Origin: Bradyrhizobium iriomotense
GTDB lineage: Bacteria; Pseudomonadota; Alphaproteobacteria; Rhizobiales; Xanthobacteraceae
DNA length: 64,000 bases
Direction of reading: 5' to 3'
NCBI RefSeq assembly: GCF_018130765.1
Contig: NZ_JAFCJZ010000003.1
Location: 62,001 to 126,000, forward strand
Shown: positions 54,301 through 62,617 of the stretch, piece after piece
Numbering within the stretch: the first letter of the stretch is position 1
Layout: every line of letters starts with the position of its first letter
Position numbers and translations under genes: made by a program
The notes under the pieces: model-generated
Database searches by the model: none
What the model was told of the DNA's origin: nothing
Seen by the model: only the letters and a program-made list of their open reading frames with translations

Positions 54301-55830
54301 ATGGGGCGTGGCGTTCGACTCCTGATGAAGGTTCCAGCCGTACGGCGCGTAATGCTGCGACTGTGGAATTTGGAAGATGGGCTTGCGAAGCAGCAGGCTG
54401 CGCTCAACGCGCTTGAGAGTCATCGGGGCCAACTCAGTGCGGAGCAGTCCAATCAACAGGAGCGGCTCGCCCAGCTAAGTGACCTCGTTCAGATCCAGCG
54501 AACGCAGATCGAATGGCTTATCCAGAACCAGCAAGCAGAAATCAACGAGCTAATGGCGCAGCAAGCCCAGCCGGCCGTGCGTGAGGCGGCCCAATCCATG
54601 CAAAGCCAGATCAATGGGCTGATCGCGCAGATCGACCGATTGGTCGCCGATGGCGATAGATACAGCGCTGGGTTGGCCGAGGTCTCGCAGCATCTGCCTC
54701 CGGCGCACCGCATGAACCTGGAGGCCGCTCTCCACGGACAGCAGCTCCAACTCGGAGCGTTGAATTCGACGATCACCGCGCAGCAGATGCAGCTTGCGGC
54801 GCTCAACGACATCGTCCGACAGATGACGGCGGCGCCGGCGAGCGCGCCGGCTGCCGTTGTCAAGGCCGCGGAGGTAAATCGGAGCGAGCAACCCGCGCGA
54901 CGCGCCGTGCAGCCCTACACGTTTGAGCAGTTGTTGAATCGGGAGGTGGAATCTCTCGGACTAGACTTGGTATTTAACATTCATATTCCAAAGGCTGCGG
55001 GCAACACCGTCAATGCACTGTTCCGGCAGTTGGGCTTCGTTCCGGTGCCGCTCGATATGAACACCAACGATTTCTTCGCCACCATTCGGGAGGATCGCTG
55101 GTTCGAAGGATATGCTGCGCCGCCACCGCGTGATGCCTATTTGATGACGGGGCATATGCGGCTCGATCAACCGATGTTCCGCCGGCTTTGGATGCCGCAC
55201 ATGATCGTATCGGTGTTGCGCGATCCCGTGGAACGTATGCTGTCCAACTACAATTTCACGCTACGCAGGCCCGCCAATCCCTGGCACGACGAGGTGGTCA
55301 ACAAGGGCATGTCCTTCGTGGAATATTCGTCCAGAATGCTCGACGCGATCGGCCCGCAATACAGCTTCTTCGATGAGACGGGCAAAGGCGTATTCGCTCG
55401 CACCGGCAATGCGACGGTGGAGGACTGCCTGGCCAATCTGCTGACGAAAGTCAGCTTCTACGGATTGAGCGAACGCTTCGACGAGTTTGCGGCGCTGACC
55501 GGATACCTGCTCGGCCGCGCAAAGATATTGGCGATCGCTCCGGCCAACGTCACGAGCGAGATCAAGGATTTGACCGGACTTCCGCTGAAGACGGAGCTGA
55601 CGGCGGAGGAGCGGGATGGTCTGGGAACCGTGATGAAAGACGATATCTGGTTCTATCAAGAGGCGGTCAAGGAATACGAAAGGCGCATGGCCGATCATCG
55701 ATTGCAGGCTGTTCTTTCCAGCGTGCTGCCGCTGATCAAATCGAGTCGCGAGGCCATGAGTGAGATTCTGACGCTGAGGGATCCGGCAGAACCCGGCCGC
55801 CGCGCATTCAGGAGACAGAATGACGACTGA
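54301..55830 (+). CDS. Sulfotransferase with N-terminal coiled coil
   Basis: A 509-residue protein. Residues about 20-160 are a Gln-rich coiled coil (QQAALNALESHRGQLSAEQS and further heptads), then a linker, then a Sulfotransfer_2-type domain. The 5'-phosphosulfate loop is FNIHIPKAAGNTVNAL (228-238), and the 3'-phosphate motif is SVLRDPVERMLSNY (304-317). It should move sulfate from PAPS to a glycan hydroxyl. The coiled coil suggests oligomerisation or anchoring to the assembly machinery. GAGGAG precedes the ATG. PAPS can be supplied by cysD/cysNC encoded 4-7 kb downstream. Confidence 0.85.
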   Translation: MGRGVRLLMKVPAVRRVMLRLWNLEDGLAKQQAALNALESHRGQLSAEQSNQQERLAQLSDLVQIQRTQIEWLIQNQQAEINELMAQQAQPAVREAAQSMQSQINGLIAQIDRLVADGDRYSAGLAEVSQHLPPAHRMNLEAALHGQQLQLGALNSTITAQQMQLAALNDIVRQMTAAPASAPAAVVKAAEVNRSEQPARRAVQPYTFEQLLNREVESLGLDLVFNIHIPKAAGNTVNALFRQLGFVPVPLDMNTNDFFATIREDRWFEGYAAPPPRDAYLMTGHMRLDQPMFRRLWMPHMIVSVLRDPVERMLSNYNFTLRRPANPWHDEVVNKGMSFVEYSSRMLDAIGPQYSFFDETGKGVFARTGNATVEDCLANLLTKVSFYGLSERFDEFAALTGYLLGRAKILAIAPANVTSEIKDLTGLPLKTELTAEERDGLGTVMKDDIWFYQEAVKEYERRMADHRLQAVLSSVLPLIKSSREAMSEILTLRDPAEPGRRAFRRQNDD

Positions 55831-55896
55831 GACGTTGATGGCGCCCGCCGGAATGCGCTTTTCGAGTGCTGATCGCTGAGCAATGGAAGTGGTCGC

Positions 55897-56847
55897 GTGA
55901 CCAAGCCAAGACTGACCATCGTCATTCCGATCAGGAATCGGCAGGAGCTTGGAGAGCGAGCGCTGAGGAGCGCCGCGGCCCAATCCGTTTCGCAAGCCGA
56001 AATCATCATTGTCGATGATGCGTCGGAGCCGCCGTTCCAGATTCCGGTCGACCTCCGTTCGAATGAATCGATAAGATTCATCCGCCACCCTGACAACCTT
56101 GGGGCTGCCTCGGCAAGAAATACCGGGATTGCCAACGCCGGAGCGGATTGGATCGCATTCCTCGACTCGGACGATTACTGGCTGCCGGGGACGTTGGCGC
56201 CCCGGCTGGAAAATGCCGAGGCCGGTTTCGCCATCGACCGCAATCCGCTGGCGGTCCACGCCGCAGGCTTCATCCTGGAAAGCTCGATCGCGAAGCGGCT
56301 GGAAACGCGCATCCCCCGCGAAAGTGCGGATCCCCTGGATTTCGCAAGCGGCTGCTGGTTCGCGCCCGGCTCGACGCTCTTGGCACGCAAGGAGGCATTT
56401 GATCGGATCGGTCCTTACGACATCGAATTGCGTCGTCTCGAGGATTTGGACTGGTTCTTGCGGTTGGCGCTTCGAGGAGGGGAGCTGAAAGTCTGGAACA
56501 AGCCGGCCGCGCTTATCGGCTTTGACTCTCATTTTGCCGAGGTTCATTTGACGCGAGCCGTCGCGCGCTTGAGCGACAAGTATCTTGCGAAACGGAGCCC
56601 GGATCGTCTCTCTGGAAAGCTGGCACGTCGATTCAGGGCCTATATGAACATTGAACGAGCGGCGTCTTGCTCGAATCGAAAACGATGGTTCGGCGTGTTG
56701 TTTTATCTTGGGTGGTCATTCTTTCAGGTCCCCCGCACGGCCCTGCATCTCACGAGATTTTGGCGTTTCGAGGCGCCGCCGATCGATATCGCGCCGGCAG
56801 GCGACGTCGGTGGGCGCGCCAAGCACGACTTTCCTGCCAGCAGCTAG
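55897..56847 (+). CDS. Glycosyltransferase family 2 protein
   Basis: A 316-residue GT-A glycosyltransferase with a canonical N-terminus (RLTIVIPIRNRQELGERALR), EIIIVDDASEPPF, NLGAASARNTGIANAGADWI, the metal-binding AFLDSDDYWLPG, and LRRLEDLDWFLRLALRGG near the acceptor site. GTG start at 55897 with GGAAG upstream. It has a C-terminal extension with a hydrophobic segment (VLFYLGWSFFQVPRTALHLT). Part of the polysaccharide island, 66 bases after the sulfotransferase gene; its 3' end converges on the second sulfotransferase. Confidence 0.88.
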   Translation: MTKPRLTIVIPIRNRQELGERALRSAAAQSVSQAEIIIVDDASEPPFQIPVDLRSNESIRFIRHPDNLGAASARNTGIANAGADWIAFLDSDDYWLPGTLAPRLENAEAGFAIDRNPLAVHAAGFILESSIAKRLETRIPRESADPLDFASGCWFAPGSTLLARKEAFDRIGPYDIELRRLEDLDWFLRLALRGGELKVWNKPAALIGFDSHFAEVHLTRAVARLSDKYLAKRSPDRLSGKLARRFRAYMNIERAASCSNRKRWFGVLFYLGWSFFQVPRTALHLTRFWRFEAPPIDIAPAGDVGGRAKHDFPASS

Positions 56848-56912
56848 CGTGGACCTCTGGTTGAGTGCGCGCGACCTGTCGGGTTTCGCTTTGGTGTGCT
56901 GGATTTGCTCGG

Positions 56913-57776
56913 CTAAGTATAGAATTTAGCCCACTCGTGCTGGGCAATGAACGAGGGGAAGTGCGCCTTCCTTCGATCGTAAAGGGCGACAGCTTCCTCA
57001 TAGAACGCGATGTCGTCAGCCAGGATAGATCTCAGTTCGGAGACCTCTTCACGGCCAACTTTGGCCGCGTCGAACGACGTTCTATTCAAGGATTTGTAGA
57101 CCCACGTTTGAAATCCGAGCAGCGACGAAAGTGCCGTGGTAAATTCGTCAAACTTCGATGAAAGACCAAAGAGCGACACTTCATGCTCCAGTCGCCGGAC
57201 GGCATCGTTGACGGTCCCATTTGGCGCGAATACGCCGAACTGGGTGCCGATCGCTCCAGCGAACTTGTGATGATAGTCGAGGACGGACATGCCCTCTTCA
57301 TAGATGGTTTTCTGGAATACGCCCGGTTGCGTCGAGTTGAAGCGATAGTGGGAGATCACGCGCTCGACCGGGTCGCGCAGGACCGCAACGGTTACGAAGC
57401 GGCCGGGCATCAGGCTGAATATTTCGTTGTCCAGATCGACATGGCCGGTGAAGAAGGTTGGCCGGACGCGATCATCTTCTGATCGAGGTGGCCCGGCAAG
57501 AGTAATGATTTCATCTCTGGTGTAGCGAGGAATGAAGTCGACGCCACGCGAAGACGCTCGCATCTTGTAGTTCTTCATCAGGAGCCCATTCAACGTCGAA
57601 CCAGCGGACTTCTGCACATGAACGTGGATTAGCGGCGGAGCCAGAGGCTCTCGCCGATTGAGTAAATCGTCGAAGCTGTAGACGCTCATCGAGGCAAACT
57701 GGAACTGGTCATTCGCGGATTGGCTACCAGCATGTTGCGCTGGACTGCTGGTTGGATTTACTCGGTTTGCTTGCAT
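56913..57776 (-). CDS. Sulfotransferase family protein
   Basis: A 287-residue protein of the Sulfotransfer_2 type: PAPS loop HVHVQKSAGSTLNGLL (residues about 51-66) and 3'-phosphate motif VAVLRDPVERVISHYRFN. It shares the motif pair and the SLFGLSSKFDEFTTALSSLL segment with the larger sulfotransferase at 54301-55830 but lacks the coiled coil. The ATG at 57776 overlaps the preceding gene by 53 bases; an internal ATG at 57689 would avoid this, and neither has a clear ribosome-binding site. Likely sulfates a different position of the same or a related glycan. Confidence 0.83.
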   Translation of the reverse strand: MQANRVNPTSSPAQHAGSQSANDQFQFASMSVYSFDDLLNRREPLAPPLIHVHVQKSAGSTLNGLLMKNYKMRASSRGVDFIPRYTRDEIITLAGPPRSEDDRVRPTFFTGHVDLDNEIFSLMPGRFVTVAVLRDPVERVISHYRFNSTQPGVFQKTIYEEGMSVLDYHHKFAGAIGTQFGVFAPNGTVNDAVRRLEHEVSLFGLSSKFDEFTTALSSLLGFQTWVYKSLNRTSFDAAKVGREEVSELRSILADDIAFYEEAVALYDRRKAHFPSFIAQHEWAKFYT

Positions 57777-59568
57777 CACGTGCTATGTTCGATGCCAGCT
57801 CGGATTGCGCGGCCCATTTTGCGACATTGTTCGCTCCCTCAGCCAAATGAGCATCGACGTTCGCCGACGTCAAGCGAACCCCGAAATCTTCATGAGTTGC
57901 ACGACCGGGATCACGGTAATCGAACAGCCGATCAAGGATGAGATCGCCTGTTTCCTTTCGATAGTGCGACCGTTCCCAAAACCAGCGCATCGGCGAACGG
58001 TCGCCCAGCTTCGGTATTGGCTCGGTGGTAATGGAGCTCGGCGCACTGAAGTCCCAAAGAGGAAAGGGTTGGCGTCGGGCTTTTGATGCCTCTTCCTCGT
58101 TGATCCGTACCAATTCCTTGAGCCAGAACGTATAGCGCTCTCCGAGCCCCAGAGCCTCGATCGTGCTGCGTACCACGACATGAAGTGGTGTAACGAACAG
58201 CCGCAGATCAGTGCCCTCGGCGTAGGCCTTCCGGATCATGAAGCGATACGGATCGAACGTCGTCATTCCCGTTTCGGTATTCGTGAAGCAATATTGCATT
58301 TTTGGCGGGACCAGCATGGGATTCCATGCCTTTACGAGCCTGTGAATGACCGCGGTCGCGCCGCCGACGCGATCCAAGACTGCTTCCTGGCCGTGCCAGA
58401 CCCGCATGCCCAGCGAATTGAAAACGGCCGGCTCGGACTGCCCGCGGAGCGTCGCGATGGCGTCGCGCAGAGTTGTCGTCGAGAACAGCAGACTGGAGCG
58501 ATCGCCGGCGACATAGGCCGCGTGGTTCAACGACGGATGTTGCAGCAACAGCCAGTCGAGCAAGTTCGCGGGAGGGACGGCGCCAGGGAGGCCCTGTTTG
58601 CTGCCCGTCGCCGCATAGTGCAGGTAGCCGTCCCGATATTCCCCGCGCGCTATCCGAATCCTTACGAAGGGATTGGCGGCGAGATATCGCGCTTCATCCC
58701 AATCCACACGCCTGAACCCGCCCAGCCGTCCTTCGGCCCGTCCTGCTGCGAGCCAATGGTGATAGCCGCTTACGAATCTGCCGTCTTCGACAGCGGCCGT
58801 AACGTCGGGGTTGACCTGGAGATAGCCCACCTCATCCCAATCCGCGGGCACGACGGCTCCCTTGCGGCCTTCGGCGCGTCCGGCGAGCTCGAAATGCTCG
58901 CGGCCGGATTTGAATTCCTTGCGACCGATCGCCGCTGTCACATCCGCGTTGACAGCAAGGTAGAGCGCCTCATTCCAGTCGCGCGTGGCGGTCGACGCCG
59001 GCGCGGATTTGGCGCGGTTGCGAAGCGCGTCGTCGAGATATAGTGCAAATTCGTCGGCCGCACTTTCATAAAAACGTTGTTCCTGCAGCGTGCCCGCAAG
59101 TGGAAAGTTGATATTGTAGGCAAAGAAATCGAGGCCGACGACGGCCTGCTTCAGCGGAGCGCCATACTTCTGCGCATGCAGGAATGCGAGCATGACGGCG
59201 TAGGAATTGGACGAGGGAAGGGCGAAGTTGAAGACAGTGCCCGGTGTCCAACCCTTGTGCCTGGGATCGAGACCGACCTCGACGCGCGAACTTCCCAATG
59301 ATACGGCGCTGGGGTGCAGGCGGGCGACCTGGTACGGCTTGGCTATGATCACCTTCGATTCGTAGGCGGGGCGCACCACATTGATGCCAGGCCAACTCGG
59401 CGATCCCCAAACGAAATAAGGATCCACCGCGATCGTAAAGCTGGCGAAGGCCGCCGGCGGAATCAGCAGGAACGCCAGCACGGCAAATGCGAATCGGCGA
59501 TAACCGGTCTGCGGTCTCGTGGCGTCGGTCCTGAACGGGACGTCGCCCGGTTGCCAAATGAGCGTCAA
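57724..59568 (-). CDS. SGNH-like exported/membrane-anchored protein with three internal repeats
   Basis: A 614-residue protein with an N-terminal membrane anchor (FAFAVLAFLLIPPAAFASFT), then an SGNH-type beginning (AVSLGSSRVEVGLDPRH, VVGLDFFAYN). It is interrupted by three ~45-residue repeats of the DWNEALYLAVNADV...GREHFELAGRAEGR pattern (about 195-330), and the fold is completed at the C-terminus with WERSHYRKETGDLILDRLF, a candidate catalytic His region. Such proteins accompany MBOAT acyltransferases in periplasmic O-acylation, and an MBOAT gene lies 3 kb away. The repeats occur in many glycan-related alphaproteobacterial proteins. Function is inferred. Confidence 0.65.
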   Translation of the reverse strand: MTLIWQPGDVPFRTDATRPQTGYRRFAFAVLAFLLIPPAAFASFTIAVDPYFVWGSPSWPGINVVRPAYESKVIIAKPYQVARLHPSAVSLGSSRVEVGLDPRHKGWTPGTVFNFALPSSNSYAVMLAFLHAQKYGAPLKQAVVGLDFFAYNINFPLAGTLQEQRFYESAADEFALYLDDALRNRAKSAPASTATRDWNEALYLAVNADVTAAIGRKEFKSGREHFELAGRAEGRKGAVVPADWDEVGYLQVNPDVTAAVEDGRFVSGYHHWLAAGRAEGRLGGFRRVDWDEARYLAANPFVRIRIARGEYRDGYLHYAATGSKQGLPGAVPPANLLDWLLLQHPSLNHAAYVAGDRSSLLFSTTTLRDAIATLRGQSEPAVFNSLGMRVWHGQEAVLDRVGGATAVIHRLVKAWNPMLVPPKMQYCFTNTETGMTTFDPYRFMIRKAYAEGTDLRLFVTPLHVVVRSTIEALGLGERYTFWLKELVRINEEEASKARRQPFPLWDFSAPSSITTEPIPKLGDRSPMRWFWERSHYRKETGDLILDRLFDYRDPGRATHEDFGVRLTSANVDAHLAEGANNVAKWAAQSELASNIARDASKPSKSNQQSSATCW

Positions 59569-59792
59569 GCTGACGTCCCGATCAGTTGCGTGTTCCGACT
59601 ATACCCGGTCTGCGCCGGACCGAATAGTCTGCGCAGGTCGGACCCAGATGCCCAACCCATGGTGATGCCGCCGGAAATCCACTGGGAAGGCATACTGGTC
59701 TGTTTTGCGATCGTGTGGCAAGGTCTCGACATGCTCCTGATATCCCTTGCACGAGCTGAATGTCCCGACTGCTTCCGCTTGGGCGAGGGCGG

Positions 59793-60707
59793 ATGTCGGT
59801 GATGACACATTTGCCCGCCGATCTGCATCGCCTGGAAGCGGAAGCGATTTTCATTCTTCGTGAAGTCGTCGCCGAGTGCCGCAAGCCGGTCATGCTCTAT
59901 TCGATCGGCAAGGACTCTTCGGTCATGCTGCATCTGGCGCGCAAGGCGTTCTACCCGGCGAAGCTGCCGTTCCCGCTGCTGCATGTCGACACCACCTGGA
60001 AATTCCGCGACATGATCCGGTTTCGCGACGAAACCGCAGAGCGTCTTGGGCTCGAGCTGATCGTCCACGTCAATCGCGCAGGGGTCGAGCAAGGCATCAA
60101 CCCGATCCAGCACGGCTCGGCCGCCTATACCGGCGTGATGAAGACCGACGCATTGAAGCAAGCGCTGACGGCGCATGGGTTCGATGCTGCGTTCGGTGGG
60201 GCGCGCCGCGACGAGGAGCTGAGCCGGTCCAAGGAGCGCGTGTTCTCGTTTCGCTCGAAAAACCATGTCTGGGACCCGAGAAACCAGCGTCCGGAATTGT
60301 GGAACGTCTTCAACTGCCGCATTGCTCCGGGGGAGTCCATTCGCGTCTTTCCGCTGTCCAATTGGACCGAGCTCGATGTCTGGCGCTACATCGAGTATGA
60401 GGATATTCCGGTCGTCCCCCTGTACCTTGCGGCACGACGGTCGGTGGTAAGGCGCGGCGGAAATCTCATCATGGTCGATGACGCGCGGCTGCCGATCGGG
60501 GCCGACGAGGTGGTGCAGGAGGTTGCCGTCCGTTTCCGCACGCTGGGCTGTTATCCGCTGACCGGTGCGATCGAATCCAGTGCCACGACGGTCGGCGATA
60601 TCGTGCGCGAGCTGGAGACGGCCTCGACGTCGGAGCGGCAGGGCCGGCTGATCGATTTCGACCAGGCCGGATCGATGGAAAGAAAGAAGCGTGAAGGCTA
60701 TTTCTGA
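59793..60707 (+). CDS. cysD: Sulfate adenylyltransferase subunit 2 (CysD/NodP)
   Basis: A 304-residue ATP sulfurylase small subunit: PP-loop [58 protein letters not shown], and [15 protein letters not shown] [14 protein letters not shown]. It forms APS from sulfate and ATP with GTPase CysN. ATG at 59793 follows GAGGGCGG; the frame is open to 59760. The stop overlaps the cysNC start by 17 bases. Location beside two sulfotransferase genes and an acyltransferase suggests a PAPS supply dedicated to glycan sulfation, as nodPQ does for Nod factors. Confidence 0.95.
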   Translation: MSVMTHLPADLHRLEAEAIFILREVVAECRKPVMLYSIGKDSSVMLHLARKAFYPAKLPFPLLHVDTTWKFRDMIRFRDETAERLGLELIVHVNRAGVEQGINPIQHGSAAYTGVMKTDALKQALTAHGFDAAFGGARRDEELSRSKERVFSFRSKNHVWDPRNQRPELWNVFNCRIAPGESIRVFPLSNWTELDVWRYIEYEDIPVVPLYLAARRSVVRRGGNLIMVDDARLPIGADEVVQEVAVRFRTLGCYPLTGAIESSATTVGDIVRELETASTSERQGRLIDFDQAGSMERKKREGYF

Positions 60708-62592
60708 TCCGAAATCGAAACCGCCGTCAGGCCTGAGTGCGGACCCGGTCCAGCGCGATTTGCTGCGCCTCATCACCTGTGGCTCGGTTGATGACGGCAA
60801 GTCGACATTGATCGGACGGCTGTTGCTCGATTGCGGCGCGGTGTTCGAGGACCGCCGGCAGGCGCTGGAGCGGGATTCGAAGGTTGTGGGAACGACCGGC
60901 GATGCCCTCGACGCTGCGCTGTTGCTCGACGGGCTGCAGGCCGAGCGCGAACAGGGCATCACGATCGATGTCGGCTATCATCACTTCGCGACGCCGCGCC
61001 GGCGTTTCATCATCGCCGATACGCCCGGTCATCTGCATTATACCCGCAACATGGTGACGGGGGCGTCGAACGCGGATCTGGCGGTTCTGCTCGTGGATGC
61101 CGGCAAGGAAATGCTGGAGCAGACCCAGCGGCACAGCTTCATCTGCGCATTGCTTGGCATCCGGGATATCATCCTCGCCGTCAACAAGATGGACCTCGTC
61201 AATTTCGAGGAGAGCGTTTTCAATCGCATCCGCGACGTCTTTGCGCGGTTTTCCGCGTCGCTTCACTTTCGGAGCGTCGTGGCGATACCGACCTCCGCGG
61301 TGCAGGGCGACAATGTCACGCGGCGTAGCGAGCGCATGGCCTGGTATGACGGGCCGACGCTGCTGGCGCAGCTCGAGGCCGTCGAGATCAATCCTGATGC
61401 GCCGCAGAGGCCGTTCCGGATGCCGGTGCAGTGGGTCAATCGGCCGGATGCGGCCTTTCGCGGCTATGCCGGAACAGTGGCCTCCGGCGAATTGCGGCCC
61501 GGCGACGAAGTCCTGGTCAGCCGGACCAATGTTCGCACGCGAATTGAGCGGATCGTGTCGATGGATGGCGACCTGGCGCGGGTCGGTGCGGGCGATGCCG
61601 TCACCGTGTTGCTGGCCGACGATATCGACGTTTCGCGCGGGGACGTGCTCGCCACCCCGGACAAACCGCTCCAGGTCGCCGACGCGTTCGCCTGCGACCT
61701 CGTCTGGATGTCGGAGGCCCCCTTGCTTCCCGGGCGCAGCTATTTGTTGAAGTGCGGCAGCCGAACAGTCGGTGCCACGGTCACAACTCTGAAATACCGC
61801 GTCGATGTTGCGAATTTCGCGCATTTGGCAGCCAGGCAGCTCGAGCTCAATGAAATCGCCTACGTCAATATTGCGACGGTCGAGCCGATCGCGGTCGACC
61901 CATATCAGGAGAACCGCACGACCGGCGGTTTTGTCCTGATCGACCGGTTGACCAACGAGACGGTCGGGGCCGGCATGATCCGCTTCGGCCTCAACCGCTC
62001 CGCCAATATTCACCACGCCGATTTCGACGTCACCAAGGCTGCACGCGCGCAGTTGAACGGCCAGCGTCCCATCATTCTCTGGTTCACGGGGTTGTCAGGC
62101 GCGGGCAAATCGGCAATCGCGAACTTGCTCGAACGGAAGCTTTACGCGCTGGGCAAGCGAACGTACCTGCTCGATGGCGACAATGTTCGTCAGGGATTGA
62201 ACCGGGACCTCGGCTTCACGGAAGCTGACCGGGTGGAAAACGTCCGCCGCGTCGCGGAGACGGCCAAGCTTTTTGTCGATGCCGGCCTGATCACGCTGGT
62301 TGCGTTGATCTCGCCGTTCCGCGCTGAACGACGGATGGCGCGTGCGATCGTGGCGGAAGGCGAATTCGTCGAAATATTCGTCGATACGCCGGTCGAAATC
62401 TGCGAGCAGCGCGATCCGAAGGGACTCTATCGCAAGGCCAGGCGCGGCGAATTTCGCAATTTCACCGGCATCGACTCGCCCTATGAGCGCCCCGAGAATT
62501 CGGAATTGACTCTCGATACATCGGCCGAGAGCGCCGAACAGCTCGCCGACCGGATCGTGCAATATCTGCGGCGACGTGGCGCGTTGGATTGA
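60691..62592 (+). CDS. cysNC: Bifunctional sulfate adenylyltransferase subunit 1 / APS kinase (CysN-CysC, NodQ-like)
   Basis: A 633-residue fusion. The N-terminal CysN GTPase has G1 GSVDDGKST (31-39), G3 DTPGH, G4 NKMD and an elongation-factor-like beta-barrel region ([20 protein letters not shown]). From about 455 an APS kinase follows with P-loop GLSGAGKS (467-474), [20 protein letters not shown] and the substrate region [20 protein letters not shown]. It activates the GTP-driven sulfurylase and phosphorylates APS to PAPS. The start is a GTG at 60691 inside cysD. Same domain order as NodQ. Confidence 0.95.
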   Translation: MKAISDPKSKPPSGLSADPVQRDLLRLITCGSVDDGKSTLIGRLLLDCGAVFEDRRQALERDSKVVGTTGDALDAALLLDGLQAEREQGITIDVGYHHFATPRRRFIIADTPGHLHYTRNMVTGASNADLAVLLVDAGKEMLEQTQRHSFICALLGIRDIILAVNKMDLVNFEESVFNRIRDVFARFSASLHFRSVVAIPTSAVQGDNVTRRSERMAWYDGPTLLAQLEAVEINPDAPQRPFRMPVQWVNRPDAAFRGYAGTVASGELRPGDEVLVSRTNVRTRIERIVSMDGDLARVGAGDAVTVLLADDIDVSRGDVLATPDKPLQVADAFACDLVWMSEAPLLPGRSYLLKCGSRTVGATVTTLKYRVDVANFAHLAARQLELNEIAYVNIATVEPIAVDPYQENRTTGGFVLIDRLTNETVGAGMIRFGLNRSANIHHADFDVTKAARAQLNGQRPIILWFTGLSGAGKSAIANLLERKLYALGKRTYLLDGDNVRQGLNRDLGFTEADRVENVRRVAETAKLFVDAGLITLVALISPFRAERRMARAIVAEGEFVEIFVDTPVEICEQRDPKGLYRKARRGEFRNFTGIDSPYERPENSELTLDTSAESAEQLADRIVQYLRRRGALD

Positions 62593-62617
62593 CCTGGCAT
62601 CCAAATTCAAACGAGCG

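Noticed and set aside
52009..54456. 815-codon open frame antisense to the 919-residue protein gene
   Set aside because: Shadow frame caused by GC-rich codon bias. No domain, start signal or coherent composition, and the plus-strand frame is clearly coding.
55819..55878. 19-codon ORF after the coiled-coil sulfotransferase
   Set aside because: Overlaps the preceding stop but has no similarity to anything I know and leads nowhere; not enough to call.
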